Shown piece after piece: positions 38,280 through 47,094 of a stretch of 64,000 bases of DNA. The position numbers were made by a program, and so were the translations under genes. Positions within the stretch are counted from its first letter, which is position 1; each line of letters begins with the position of its first letter. This DNA is from Arthrobacter sp. MA-N2 (GTDB taxonomy: Bacteria > Actinomycetota > Actinomycetes > Actinomycetales > Micrococcaceae), in contig NZ_KI912155.1 in the NCBI RefSeq assembly GCF_000517125.1, positions 3,474,029-3,538,028 of the forward strand, in the 5' to 3' direction. The notes under the pieces are model-generated. The model saw only the letters and a list, made by a program, of their open reading frames with translations, was not told where the DNA came from and searched no databases.

Positions 38280-38747
38280 ATGATGGACAATTTCACGCCG
38301 GGCCCATTCACTGACGAGCTCAATGCGGCCGGCGTTCCGCAGGAGTTACATGGTTGGCTTTCGCGCTATGGCGTGGGCTCGCTCGTGGCGAAGATGGGCA
38401 TCACATTCCTTGAACTGGGCCCGGATCGGACCGTTGCCACCATGCCCGTGGAAGGCAACACCCAAGTTGCCGGCATCCTCCACGGCGGAGCCCATGTGGT
38501 TCTCGCCGAAACCTTGGGTTCCTTCGCAGCGGCCTTGCATGCGGGAGCCGGACGCCACGTGGTGGGGATCGAGGTGGGTGCAACCCACCACCGTTCGGTA
38601 GCAAGCGGCCTGGTCACCGGCACATGCACAGCCATCCACTTGGGCGGGACCCTCGCCACCCACGAAATCGTCATGACCGACGAGCACGGGCGCCGCTTGT
38701 CGACGGCACGGATCACCAACATGATCCGGGAGAATCAGCGCCGCTGA
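38280..38747 (+). CDS. PaaI-family hotdog thioesterase
   Basis: A 155-residue acyl-CoA thioesterase of the PaaI/YdiI group. The catalytic pattern GILHGGAHVVLAETLGS near residue 62 (Glu/Asp on the long helix) and VGIEVGATHHRSV are present. Similar enzymes hydrolyse phenylacetyl-CoA, 1,4-dihydroxy-2-naphthoyl-CoA or medium-chain acyl-CoA; which one cannot be said. Two tandem ATG codons (38280 and 38283) could start it. It is divergent from polA with starts about 20 bases apart. Confidence 0.85.
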   Translation: MMDNFTPGPFTDELNAAGVPQELHGWLSRYGVGSLVAKMGITFLELGPDRTVATMPVEGNTQVAGILHGGAHVVLAETLGSFAAALHAGAGRHVVGIEVGATHHRSVASGLVTGTCTAIHLGGTLATHEIVMTDEHGRRLSTARITNMIRENQRR

Positions 38748-38748
38748 C

Positions 38749-39300
38749 TCAACGAGCCCGCCCCGGGAACCTGTACCGCAGCTCCACTGCCGCGCCGCCA
38801 AGCGTGCGGCACGAGAGCAACTCAAGGGACGCCGTCGGGCTCTCGACTGGCAGGAGACGCTTGCCGGAACCCAGCGCGACGGGGATCAGCGTGAGGATCA
38901 TCTCGTCCAACAGTCCCGCTTTGGCGAACTGGGCGACGAGGTTTCCACCGCCAACCAGCCATACGTTCTTCTCGCCGGCGTCGGAAAGCAGGTCCGATGC
39001 AAACTCCTCGACCTCACCACGCACGAACGTGACATCCGCTCCCGCGGGCGCGGAATATTCGCGGTGGGTGAAGATCCAACAGGGGATCCCGGGGTAGGGC
39101 CACTTGCCGGCTTCATGTTCCATGAGCCAGCGGTACGTCTGGCCGCCCATGACAACGCAGCCGATGCCCGTCATGAAGTCTTCGTAACTTTCGGTGACGC
39201 CTTCGGCTTCTTCGAACTGGAGCAGCCAGCCGAGATCGTCCTCATGGGTGGCGATGAATCCGTCAAGCGAGGATGCCACGTAGTACTGGAATTCCGACAT
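38749..39300 (-). CDS. Dihydrofolate reductase family protein
   Basis: A 183-residue RibD-C/DHFR-like protein. It begins with FQYYVASSLDGFIATHEDDLGW, and has CVVMGGQTYRWLMEH near residue 48 and the NADPH-binding loop VWLVGGGNLVAQF near residue 115, as in the YyaP/YwjB subgroup. This group is not true folate DHFR; activity is unknown. It is convergent with the thioesterase gene and the two stop codons are one base apart. Confidence 0.88.
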   Translation of the reverse strand: MSEFQYYVASSLDGFIATHEDDLGWLLQFEEAEGVTESYEDFMTGIGCVVMGGQTYRWLMEHEAGKWPYPGIPCWIFTHREYSAPAGADVTFVRGEVEEFASDLLSDAGEKNVWLVGGGNLVAQFAKAGLLDEMILTLIPVALGSGKRLLPVESPTASLELLSCRTLGGAAVELRYRFPGRAR

Positions 39301-39336
39301 GGCCCCACCCTACTCATTCGGCCGCGGGGTTCCCAA

Positions 39337-39558
39337 CTACTTTGTGAAGTACGGGACGATCAGATAGATCCCGAAAAGCACCGCGATTCCGCACGCTATG
39401 AAACAAAGATAGGCAAAGGACCGGATCAGGCCCGGTGACTTCTGCCGGGCGTCGCCCGCGATGGCAGTGAGGCGAACACCGAGCGAGTACAACACTACCA
39501 AGACCACTGCCGCCACCAGGGTCGCCCCGGCGACCTGCACCAGTTCCAACCACTTCAT
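39337..39558 (-). CDS. Small membrane protein linked to the phosphate transporter
   Basis: A 73-residue protein with two hydrophobic segments (about residues 8-30, VAGATLVAAVVLVVLYSLGV, and 50-68). I do not recognise a domain. Its ATG overlaps the stop codon of pitA by 4 bases (ATGA), so translation is coupled and the product probably accompanies the transporter. A similar small partner after Pit genes is common in Arthrobacter-like genomes as far as I recall, but I cannot check that here. Confidence 0.8.
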   Translation of the reverse strand: MKWLELVQVAGATLVAAVVLVVLYSLGVRLTAIAGDARQKSPGLIRSFAYLCFIACGIAVLFGIYLIVPYFTK

Positions 39559-40769
39559 GCCTGCATGTCCTTACTTTTGCTCTTGCCCGGCCTTTGTTTA
39601 ACAGTCTGCTTCTTGCGGAAGCGGACGGCAGTGCCGGCCTCCTCGACTTCCACCGCGTTGTGGTGGCCCACGTGCGACTTCCTCGAATAAATGAACATGT
39701 AGACGACGACGCCGGTGCCCACGATCGCGGCGATCGCCACGCCGACGGAGCCGGTTCCGATGAGGAAAGCGGTCAGGCCGCCCACGATGGCGGCGGCGGG
39801 GAGGGTGAAGAGCCAGCCGGTGGCGATACGACCCACTGTTCCCCAGCGGACCGTAGTGCCTTTACGTCCGAGTCCCGAGCCGATGACCGAACCGGAGGCC
39901 ACCTGCGTGGTGGACAGCGCGAAGCCGAGATGGGAAGACGCAAGGATCGCAGAGGCGGTGCTGGCCTCCGCAGAAAAACCTTGGGCCGGCTTGACATCGG
40001 TCAGCCCGGAACCCATGGTCCGGATGATGCGCCAGCCGCCAGCGTAGGTTCCGATGGCGATGGCGAGTGCGCAGGCACCGATGACCCAGAGCTGCGGGCC
40101 GCTGCCGGCGGGCTGGGTTCCGGCGGCGATCAGGACGAGGGTGATGATTCCCATGGTCTTTTGAGCGTCGTTGGTGCCGTGGGCCAAGGCTACAAGACTG
40201 GAGGTGAAGATCTGGCCCGTGCGGAATCCGCCGCGCTTCTGGGCCAGCTTGTCACCGGTTTCGGGGTCGTGCCGGGACGTCAAGGCGTAGGCCAGTTTGG
40301 TACACAGATAGGCCACGGCACCGGCGAGCAGCGGGGAGAATACGGCCGGAAGAATGACCTTCTGGAGCACGGTATCGAAGTTGACGGCATGGAAGCCGAT
40401 GCCAACGATCGCCGCACCTATCAGGCCGCCGAAAAGCGCGTGGGAAGAACTCGACGGCAGCCCCTTGAGCCACGTAAACATGTTCCACAGGACGGCTCCC
40501 ATCAGTCCGGCAAAGATGATCTCGGGGGTGATGTGGATACCGTCCGCGCCTTCACGGATAAGGCCTCCGGAAATGGTCTTCGCCACTTCGGTCGACAAGA
40601 ACGCGCCCACGAGGTTGAGGACCGCGGCCAGGGCAACAGCCGTCCTGGGCTTGATGGCCCCCGTGGCGATTGGAGTGGCCATGGCGTTCGCGGTGTCGTG
40701 GAACCCGTTGGTGAAGTCAAAAAATAAGGCCAGCGCTATAACAAGCGCGACCATGAAGGTGATTCCCAC
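39555..40769 (-). CDS. pitA: Inorganic phosphate transporter, Pit family
   Basis: Low-affinity, proton-coupled phosphate (or metal phosphate) uptake in the membrane. The 404-residue protein has ten or so hydrophobic segments and the two family signatures: FFDFTNGFHDTANAMATPI near residue 16 and ALAHGTNDAQKTMGI near residue 190. The C-terminus is basic and cytosolic (FRKKQTVKQRPGKSKSKD). GTG at 40769 is used as start; an ATG five codons later is also possible. It starts a two-gene operon with the small membrane protein. Confidence 0.93.
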   Translation of the reverse strand: MGITFMVALVIALALFFDFTNGFHDTANAMATPIATGAIKPRTAVALAAVLNLVGAFLSTEVAKTISGGLIREGADGIHITPEIIFAGLMGAVLWNMFTWLKGLPSSSSHALFGGLIGAAIVGIGFHAVNFDTVLQKVILPAVFSPLLAGAVAYLCTKLAYALTSRHDPETGDKLAQKRGGFRTGQIFTSSLVALAHGTNDAQKTMGIITLVLIAAGTQPAGSGPQLWVIGACALAIAIGTYAGGWRIIRTMGSGLTDVKPAQGFSAEASTASAILASSHLGFALSTTQVASGSVIGSGLGRKGTTVRWGTVGRIATGWLFTLPAAAIVGGLTAFLIGTGSVGVAIAAIVGTGVVVYMFIYSRKSHVGHHNAVEVEEAGTAVRFRKKQTVKQRPGKSKSKDMQA

Positions 40770-40932
40770 CTAGTGCCCAATCTGCAGAGTCGACGATGCG
40801 CAGTTCCACTCCCCCGGGCCCGCCGTGCACAGTTCAGCAAATGTTCATATGACTTCACTGGCGGAGTTCAACAGGGCGGTCTGAAACCTTATGAATCCTA
40901 CGTGCCAATGACGGCATGGCCAAACACCGAAT

Positions 40933-41436
40933 TTATCCCAGGAATTGTCGAACCGCCGCTATCTCGCTCCGGGAGAGGCCCCTCCGCGGGTCTGGTGAGA
41001 TCCAAAGCACACGGCTGCCGAGGAATTCGACCCAGGATCGGGCCGCGGCTTCATGGGCCAGCTGGTCATCCATCCATACGATGCGATCGACTCCGGACTC
41101 TTGGACGTCCCTTTGCAAAACGTCCAGCTTCCACCAATCGGCACTCATGTCCCAGCCGTCGCTAGTCAGCACCGGCCAGTGCTCACCATGGAGGCCGATT
41201 GCCGGGCACAGGAACTCCGGGGCCAGCCGCTGCCACGTCGTCAGCCAGACGAACCGCGCTGCGGGGTGGACAGCGAGCTGGTTGAGCCCTTCAACCACTT
41301 CGGCCGCATACACCACCTCCAATATTCCGGCGTCAGCGATCTTCCACTCAGTACCCCAATCCGTGAAGCCCATGGGACCGAAAGGATTCACCACGCCGTC
41401 GACATCGAGGTACAGCGACACCCTCACGGTGGTCAT
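40933..41436 (-). CDS. HAD-like domain protein, function unknown
   Basis: A 167-residue protein with HAD-fold features: SLYLDVDGVVNPFG (Asp9-like nucleophile region near residue 10), WLTTWQRLAPE near residue 72, and WMDDQLAHEAAA near residue 124. Proteins like this are annotated only as HAD domain proteins. I start it at the ATG 41436; the open frame continues further upstream but there it runs antisense to the synthetase gene and has no family features. It lies 53 bases after the synthetase, with a weak hairpin (CCAGCG / CGCTGG, 41467-41487) between, so it may or may not belong to that operon. Confidence 0.78.
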   Translation of the reverse strand: MTTVRVSLYLDVDGVVNPFGPMGFTDWGTEWKIADAGILEVVYAAEVVEGLNQLAVHPAARFVWLTTWQRLAPEFLCPAIGLHGEHWPVLTSDGWDMSADWWKLDVLQRDVQESGVDRIVWMDDQLAHEAAARSWVEFLGSRVLWISPDPRRGLSRSEIAAVRQFLG

Positions 41437-41489
41437 GCAGCCCCCCTCCCGGACGTGCCAACAAGGCCAGCGTAAGGCAAGCGCTGGTG

Positions 41490-44400
41490 TCAGCGCAGTA
41501 CGGCTTGCCGGGTCAGCTCGCGCGCAGGATTGCCACCGAAGATACCACCGGCGGGGACGTCCTCGCCCTTCATGAGGAACGAGTCGGCTTCGAGTTCCGA
41601 GCCATCGTGCATGGTGGTGCCGTAATGGATGAATGCGCCCACCCCCAAGGTGCACCCGGTGCCGACAGAGATCGCATCCAGCTTGAACGCGCCATCCTCC
41701 ATGGAATGGCATTGCACCACGGAGTTGGCATTGAGGGTGCAGTGGTCTCCGATGGTGACGAGAGTTCTTTCGGGGATGCCACAGCCGTCGTCGAAGACCT
41801 TCTTACCCATGCGGACCCCCAGCAGTCGCCAGATCACCGGTTTGAACGGTGTGCCATTGAACATCTGCACGACTCCCCCGGCACTGAGCTTCCAGAATCG
41901 TTCATGCCGCCAGAAGGGTACTTCGTAGATCGAGCAGAGCACGGGGGCAAGTCTTCCGAAACCCAGGGATGCCCGCTCCACGAGGATTGTCAGAACGCTC
42001 GTGGTCACGATCATGGCCCCCAGCCCCGCCAAGGCGCCGACGCCCCCTGCGTTGGGCAACAGGGTCTGCGTTGCCCACGCCGCGAGGAGGATCACGTACA
42101 GCTCGACCCAGCGGGCCAGGAGATAGAGGGCCACTGTCACGGCGTTGTGCCGGTTCTTTGCCGGGAGGCGGCGCCGCAGTTCATCGGCTGTCCTGAACCG
42201 GTCAAAGCTGCTGTCGCGGTCCACGGTTCGGGGGATTTCAAACGGCGGCGACCCCAGGAGGCCGACCCCTTGGCGGAGCGGACCCTCCAGCGGCACCATC
42301 GTCTTGGTCCCTATCAGGCAGTTGTCGCCCACGGCAGCCCCGGCGGGATAGGCAATGTTGTTACCAAAGAAGCTCTTGGTCCCGATGGTGGCAGGCGAGA
42401 GCCGGAACGCCGTGTCCGAGTAGTCGGCATTGATGATGGACAGACCGTCCGAGACCATGGTGCCGGTGCCGACGGTAATCATGGTGGGGCTGTCATGCTT
42501 CAGCCCGACGCCGAAGTTGGAGCCGGTCTGCACCATATTCGGTTGTTTGTAGCCCAAGAGCTTCAAGTAGTGCACGATCAGTGAGCTGTCGCCGGTCAGT
42601 TTAAGGAGTTCCTTGAGGTTGGTCAGCCGCTGCATGGTGCGGAAAAGTCCGAAACGGACGCCATAGAGCGGGTAGTCCTTGCCAGGGACGAGCACGAGCG
42701 CCAGCAGCCTGGGAAGGGTGGCTGCAAGGACGAAGGCGGCAACGATGCTGCCGAAGAGAACAACGAACGAGAGCAACAGGAGCGCCGTCCAGAAGCTGAG
42801 CCGGGTCGGGTCTGTATCGCCTGAAGGGAGCGAGGCGATTACGACGTCGAGAGCCGCGAGTGCGGCGGCGGACACCACCATGTGGATGACGACCGTCCAG
42901 AAGCTGAAGCTGGCCCGGCGGCGCGTTCCGCTGTTGGCCTGCCCCGCCCGGCGGAAGCCTGTGCCAGCGGGCTGGGCCGGCGAGCCGTTCCAGATGGAGC
43001 CAGGGGGAACGCTTTGGAATCGGTGCAGTGACGAGCTGTGTCCCAATTGGGCGTCGTCGCCCATGATTGTATCGATGTCCAGCACGGACTGCTCGCCGAT
43101 CAGAACGTTGCGCCCCAGGGTCACGGACCCCGTCTGGATCCGGCCGGCGTGGGCCCGGTAGCAGTTAAACGTGGAGTCCTTCCTGATGACCGTGTCCGCG
43201 CCCACCGTCAGCAAATCGGTGCAGGCCGGAATCTTTGAGGAGAGGACCGTGACCCGGGGCCCGATCTTGGCCCCCAATGCCTTCAGGTACAAGGGGAAGA
43301 CCGGTGTCCCGACAAACATGCGGATGGGGCTTGTGTTGATAACGGTCTTCACGAACCAAAAGCGGATGTAGCGCAGGGACCAGATGGGGAACTCCTGGGC
43401 CTTCCAACGGCCAATGAGGACCCACTTCAGCACAACGGGCATGGTGGCCAGCACCAGGAACGCCAGGGAGCCGACGCCGGCCGAGCGCCCCACGAGGTCG
43501 ATGGGCTGCCGGGACGCCGCAATCCATTGTTGGCCGGCGAAAGGAATGAGGACCGCCACATAGGCGTAAGCCAACGCGGCGATTGCCTGCAAGGCCCCGC
43601 ACAAGACGTACCGGCCTGTCCCGACACGGAGGAAGGGCACCGCCGCGGCTTCCGAGCCGTCGTCGGCGCGGGCTGGGGACAACCTCGTTTCATTCGCGTC
43701 CAGGGCGGCCGCCAAAGCAGCGATGGTCGGATGGGCATAGACATCGCGCATCGAGACGGACGGGGAATGTGCTGCCTTGCGGACGTTCGCGCAGAAATGC
43801 GCCATCAGCAGGGAGTTTGCGCCAAGGTCGTTGAAGAAGTTGGCCGTGGTGGAGACCCGTTTGAGCTGCAGGGCCGCCGCCAGGGCCGGCGCAAGGAGCT
43901 CCTCTGTCGCCGTGGCGGGGCTCGTGTCGGCGACGTCGGTACTGATTGCGCGTGGACCGCTGGGATCCGGAAGCTTCTTGCGATCCACCTTGCCGCTGAC
44001 CATCACCGGCATGCTCCGGAGGTACTGGAAATAGCCCGGCACCATGTACGCCGGGAGTCTTTCGCCCAGCCACGTCCGAATTTCGCTTCCCTCCACTCTT
44101 GCTGCGCCTTCGTGCAGCGTGTAATAGGCAACAAGTTCCGTCATGCCCGGCTCGGGTTCCCAGGTCTTGACGACGGCCGCCGCCATGCCCGGCATCTGCA
44201 GAAGCACGTTCTCGATCTCGCTGAGCTCGACCCGGTAGCCGCGGACCTTTACCTGCGTGTCAGTCCGGCCGTGGTATTCGATCTCATCGCGCTCGTTGAA
44301 CCTGCCAAGATCGCCGGTGCGGTATATGCGGTGGGAGGGGTTGTCCGCCAAGCCGAGGAAATCGGGAATGAAGGCCTTTTCGGTGAGCTCGGGCCGGTTG

Positions 44401-45605
44401 ATATAGCCGCGGGCCAGTCCAATGCCCGCCAATCCGATTTCGCCCAGCTCCCCGTAAGGCAGAGCACGATCGTGGACGGGATCCAGGATGACCGCCGAAT
44501 AGCCCGGCAGCGGCCTGCCCAAGGTCACGGGCCTTCCTGGCTCGGCTACGCCCCAGGTGGCAGTCACGGTCGCTTCGGTCGGTCCGTAGACATTCAAGAA
44601 GCGCCGCCCGGGCCTGTGCCAACGGACCACCAGGTCGGCGGGACATGCCTCGCCGGAGACGAGGAGGAACCGAAGTCCGGGCACCTCGTCGTCAAGGGTG
44701 GCGAGCAGGGTAGGTACGCAGCACAGTGCCGTGATGTTCCGGGCGCTGATGAACTCGGCAAGATCCGCGCCGAGAAGGTTGTTCCCGGGTGGGCGCGGGA
44801 CCAAGGTGGCCCCTACCATCCAAGGCACCCAGATTTCCTCCACCGAGAAATCGAAGGCCGTGGTCATGCCCTGGTAAACCCGGTCATCCGCGTTGTAGCC
44901 GTAGGTGTCGGCGGCGACCCTCACAAAGTGGCAGATGCTCGCGTGAGATATGGCTACCCCCTTTGGCCTTCCGGTGGATCCCGAGGTGTAAATGATGTAG
45001 GCAAGGCCGTCGGCCGAGGTAGTAGGCGCGGGCCAGTCCAGGCGGGACGGGGCGAACTCTGAAATTTCCCGGTCCGCTTTGTCCAGGTACATCGCGCGAG
45101 CCGCAGCATCAGGCAGGAGCGTGTCCGCGAGGCGGGATTCCGTCAGGACCTTGGCTACGTCGGAGTCGGCGACAATATAAGAAATTCTGTCCGAGGGAAA
45201 CGCCGGGTCGAGGGGCACGTAGACGGCATGGGCCTTGAGGACGGCCAGCATGCAGATGTAGGACCGCACCGCGTCGTCAAAGAGCAGTGCGATCCTGTCG
45301 CCCGGGCTGACCCGGTGGGCCAGGAGAAAGCGGGCGAGCCGGTTCGCCCGGACGTCGATTTCTTCATAGCTCAGCGGTCCATCCGCTGTGTCGACGGCGG
45401 GATGGCCACGGCGGCCTTCGGCTTGCTGCCGGTCGCATCGTTCTTCGAAGAGCTCCTCAAGGCGCTCTTCGGCACCCCTCGGGGTGGAGGAGGCCCCCTG
45501 CTCTGCGCCTACCAGCACCAAGGTCCTGTCCCTGAGGTGTGCCTTGACCCTGGCGCTTGTGGGCGCTTTGCTGAGGGTCCTGCCCTGGTCCACATGTCTT
45601 CCCAC
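41490..45605 (-). CDS. Pls-type membrane NRPS, predicted cationic poly-amino acid synthetase
   Basis: A 1371-residue, single-module synthetase with the layout of epsilon-poly-L-lysine synthetase. Adenylation domain, residues ~50-545: A3 YIIYTSGSTGRPKG near 204, A5 NVYGPTEA near 338, A7 YRTGDLGRF, A8 VKVRGYRVELSEIE, and A10 SGKVDRKKLP. Thiolation domain: LGANSLL with phosphopantetheine Ser598. Then six membrane segments (about 667-693, 708-733, 901-924, 937-964, 1154-1182, 1184-1211) that separate three C-terminal domains C1-C3, each carrying hexapeptide-like repeats (for example IGDHCTLNANSVVQ). There is no thioesterase and no HHxxxDG condensation motif. By analogy with Pls the C domains join monomers iteratively through side-chain amines and the chain leaves without a TE. 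GTG 45605 is preferred (GGAG six bases upstream); a TTG at 45617 is the alternative. Confidence 0.93.
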   Translation of the reverse strand: MGRHVDQGRTLSKAPTSARVKAHLRDRTLVLVGAEQGASSTPRGAEERLEELFEERCDRQQAEGRRGHPAVDTADGPLSYEEIDVRANRLARFLLAHRVSPGDRIALLFDDAVRSYICMLAVLKAHAVYVPLDPAFPSDRISYIVADSDVAKVLTESRLADTLLPDAAARAMYLDKADREISEFAPSRLDWPAPTTSADGLAYIIYTSGSTGRPKGVAISHASICHFVRVAADTYGYNADDRVYQGMTTAFDFSVEEIWVPWMVGATLVPRPPGNNLLGADLAEFISARNITALCCVPTLLATLDDEVPGLRFLLVSGEACPADLVVRWHRPGRRFLNVYGPTEATVTATWGVAEPGRPVTLGRPLPGYSAVILDPVHDRALPYGELGEIGLAGIGLARGYINRPELTEKAFIPDFLGLADNPSHRIYRTGDLGRFNERDEIEYHGRTDTQVKVRGYRVELSEIENVLLQMPGMAAAVVKTWEPEPGMTELVAYYTLHEGAARVEGSEIRTWLGERLPAYMVPGYFQYLRSMPVMVSGKVDRKKLPDPSGPRAISTDVADTSPATATEELLAPALAAALQLKRVSTTANFFNDLGANSLLMAHFCANVRKAAHSPSVSMRDVYAHPTIAALAAALDANETRLSPARADDGSEAAAVPFLRVGTGRYVLCGALQAIAALAYAYVAVLIPFAGQQWIAASRQPIDLVGRSAGVGSLAFLVLATMPVVLKWVLIGRWKAQEFPIWSLRYIRFWFVKTVINTSPIRMFVGTPVFPLYLKALGAKIGPRVTVLSSKIPACTDLLTVGADTVIRKDSTFNCYRAHAGRIQTGSVTLGRNVLIGEQSVLDIDTIMGDDAQLGHSSSLHRFQSVPPGSIWNGSPAQPAGTGFRRAGQANSGTRRRASFSFWTVVIHMVVSAAALAALDVVIASLPSGDTDPTRLSFWTALLLLSFVVLFGSIVAAFVLAATLPRLLALVLVPGKDYPLYGVRFGLFRTMQRLTNLKELLKLTGDSSLIVHYLKLLGYKQPNMVQTGSNFGVGLKHDSPTMITVGTGTMVSDGLSIINADYSDTAFRLSPATIGTKSFFGNNIAYPAGAAVGDNCLIGTKTMVPLEGPLRQGVGLLGSPPFEIPRTVDRDSSFDRFRTADELRRRLPAKNRHNAVTVALYLLARWVELYVILLAAWATQTLLPNAGGVGALAGLGAMIVTTSVLTILVERASLGFGRLAPVLCSIYEVPFWRHERFWKLSAGGVVQMFNGTPFKPVIWRLLGVRMGKKVFDDGCGIPERTLVTIGDHCTLNANSVVQCHSMEDGAFKLDAISVGTGCTLGVGAFIHYGTTMHDGSELEADSFLMKGEDVPAGGIFGGNPARELTRQAVLR

Positions 45606-45638
45606 GCTTCGCTCCAATGGAGTCCCGGCGTCGTGGCC

Positions 45639-47075
45639 CTAGGGGGCCGCTTCGCCTGTTGTCTTGTTGGCGGCGAGAGCCGCTTGCTTGTCAAGAGCCG
45701 CTTGACCCGCTCTGGAACTCTGTTCGGTAATAGCGGCCAGCAGGAGCTTGCATGCGGCCTCGACGAGCTCCTCCGTGATGTTCAGCGGGGGAAGGAGCCT
45801 GACCACGGCGTCGTCCCGGCCGCCGCATTCGAGAATCAGGCCCAACTCGAGGGCGCTGAGTTGAACTGCACGGGCCATGTCCCCTGCCGGGCGGCCTGTC
45901 TCCGGATCGGCGAGTTCGATTCCCCACATCAGGCCGCGGCCGCGAACCTCTCGCACCCAGCGATTGACGGCCAAAGGACTCAATAGCCGGCTTATCTGCT
46001 CCCCGCGCCTGCGTACGTTGCCGAGAACATCGTCGCGCCGGATAATCTCCACAGCTGCGGCTCCCGCCGCGAAGGCGAGCTGGTTTCCTCGGAACGTGCC
46101 CGTGTGCGCGCCGGGGAGCCAGCAGTCCAGGTCTTTGTTGTAGATGATCAGCGCAACTGGGAGGCCAATTCCGCTGAGGGCCTTGGAAGCGATGATGACG
46201 TCGGGCTCGATTCCGAACTGCTCAAACGCGAACCACGTCCCGGTACGGCCGCACCCGGTCTGGATCTCGTCGATAATCAACGGAATCCCCAGCTCCCGGG
46301 TCACCCTGCGCACGGTTTGAGCGAATTCCGTGGTCGCCGGGACAACCCCGCCTTCTCCCTGGACCATTTCCATAATGACGGCCGCAGGAAGGGGAATGCC
46401 TCCGAGGGGGTCCTTAAGGGAATTTTCGAGGAACTGGACACAGTTGGTTGAACACGTCGCCCGGTGCAGGCCAACCGGGCACCGGGAGCAGTAGGAGAAC
46501 GGGAAGAAGTGCACTCCGGGCATGCCGTTCGCTACCGGGCGCTTCTGTTCGACGAGCCCGGTCAACGCCATGCCCGCGGCACTACTGCCGTGGAACCCTC
46601 CTTGGAATGACACAATGTCCGCGCGCCCGGTAGCCGTCTTGCACAATTTGATGGCAGCATCCACGGCGTTCGCACCAGTCGGTCCGCAGAAGTGGATCTT
46701 CATCCTGTCGGCGAGTCCCCAAGGGAGCATCGACAGCTGTGCCCGCGTGAAGGCGTCTTTCGCCGGCGTCGGGAAATCAAGTCCATGGCTCAAACTGTGT
46801 ACCTGACGGGCGACAACGTCAGCCAGTTCTGGATGGCTGTGGCCAAGGGACAAGACTCCGGCGCCGGACAGGAAGTCGATGAAGACATTGTCGTCCATGT
46901 CCCGGACAAAGGCCCCTTGGCCTTCGGCGATCGCTATGGGCAGATGCCGCGGGTAGGTCCTGGCACTGGATTCGGCGCGTTCCTGGTGCGCCAACATTTC
47001 GGCGGATCTGGGTCCTGGGAGGGGTCCGGTGACGTGCGCCGAGGTCAGTGTAGCCTGCTGCGGGAGAGTGTTCAT
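45639..47075 (-). CDS. L-2,4-diaminobutyrate:2-oxoglutarate aminotransferase
   Basis: A 478-residue class III PLP aminotransferase that makes L-2,4-diaminobutyrate from aspartate 4-semialdehyde and an amino donor. Signatures: GAGVLSLGHSHPEL near residue 70, PTGANAVDAAIKL near 134, LIIDEIQTGCGRTGTWFAFE near 266, and the PLP lysine in IASKALSGIGLP near 293. A Cys-rich segment, YCSRCPVG...ATCSTNC near residues 203-220, is present. It matches the dat/ectB-type family; ectA and ectC are absent and no diaminobutyrate decarboxylase is nearby, which argues against ectoine or 1,3-diaminopropane. It precedes the Pls-type synthetase by about 30 bases and so probably supplies its monomer. ATG start with AAGGA upstream. 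Confidence 0.92.
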   Translation of the reverse strand: MNTLPQQATLTSAHVTGPLPGPRSAEMLAHQERAESSARTYPRHLPIAIAEGQGAFVRDMDDNVFIDFLSGAGVLSLGHSHPELADVVARQVHSLSHGLDFPTPAKDAFTRAQLSMLPWGLADRMKIHFCGPTGANAVDAAIKLCKTATGRADIVSFQGGFHGSSAAGMALTGLVEQKRPVANGMPGVHFFPFSYCSRCPVGLHRATCSTNCVQFLENSLKDPLGGIPLPAAVIMEMVQGEGGVVPATTEFAQTVRRVTRELGIPLIIDEIQTGCGRTGTWFAFEQFGIEPDVIIASKALSGIGLPVALIIYNKDLDCWLPGAHTGTFRGNQLAFAAGAAAVEIIRRDDVLGNVRRRGEQISRLLSPLAVNRWVREVRGRGLMWGIELADPETGRPAGDMARAVQLSALELGLILECGGRDDAVVRLLPPLNITEELVEAACKLLLAAITEQSSRAGQAALDKQAALAANKTTGEAAP

Positions 47076-47094
47076 GGCAATAGGTCCTTATCCC

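Noticed and set aside
39594..40727. A 377-codon plus-strand open frame over pitA
   Set aside because: It is antisense to a clear Pit transporter with both family signatures; composition is Gly/Asp/Arg-rich without domains.
41437..41712. N-terminal extension of the HAD-like gene into the synthetase gene
   Set aside because: The extra residues lie antisense-free but in another frame of the synthetase 3' end, are Arg/His-rich and have no HAD features; the ATG at 41436 directly precedes the DVDG motif.
45639..47075. The aminotransferase as part of an ectoine (ectABC) or siderophore pathway
   Set aside because: No ectA, ectC, decarboxylase or IucA/IucC-type synthetase lies nearby, while a Pls-type synthetase directly follows. 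A shared use by another unlinked pathway remains possible.
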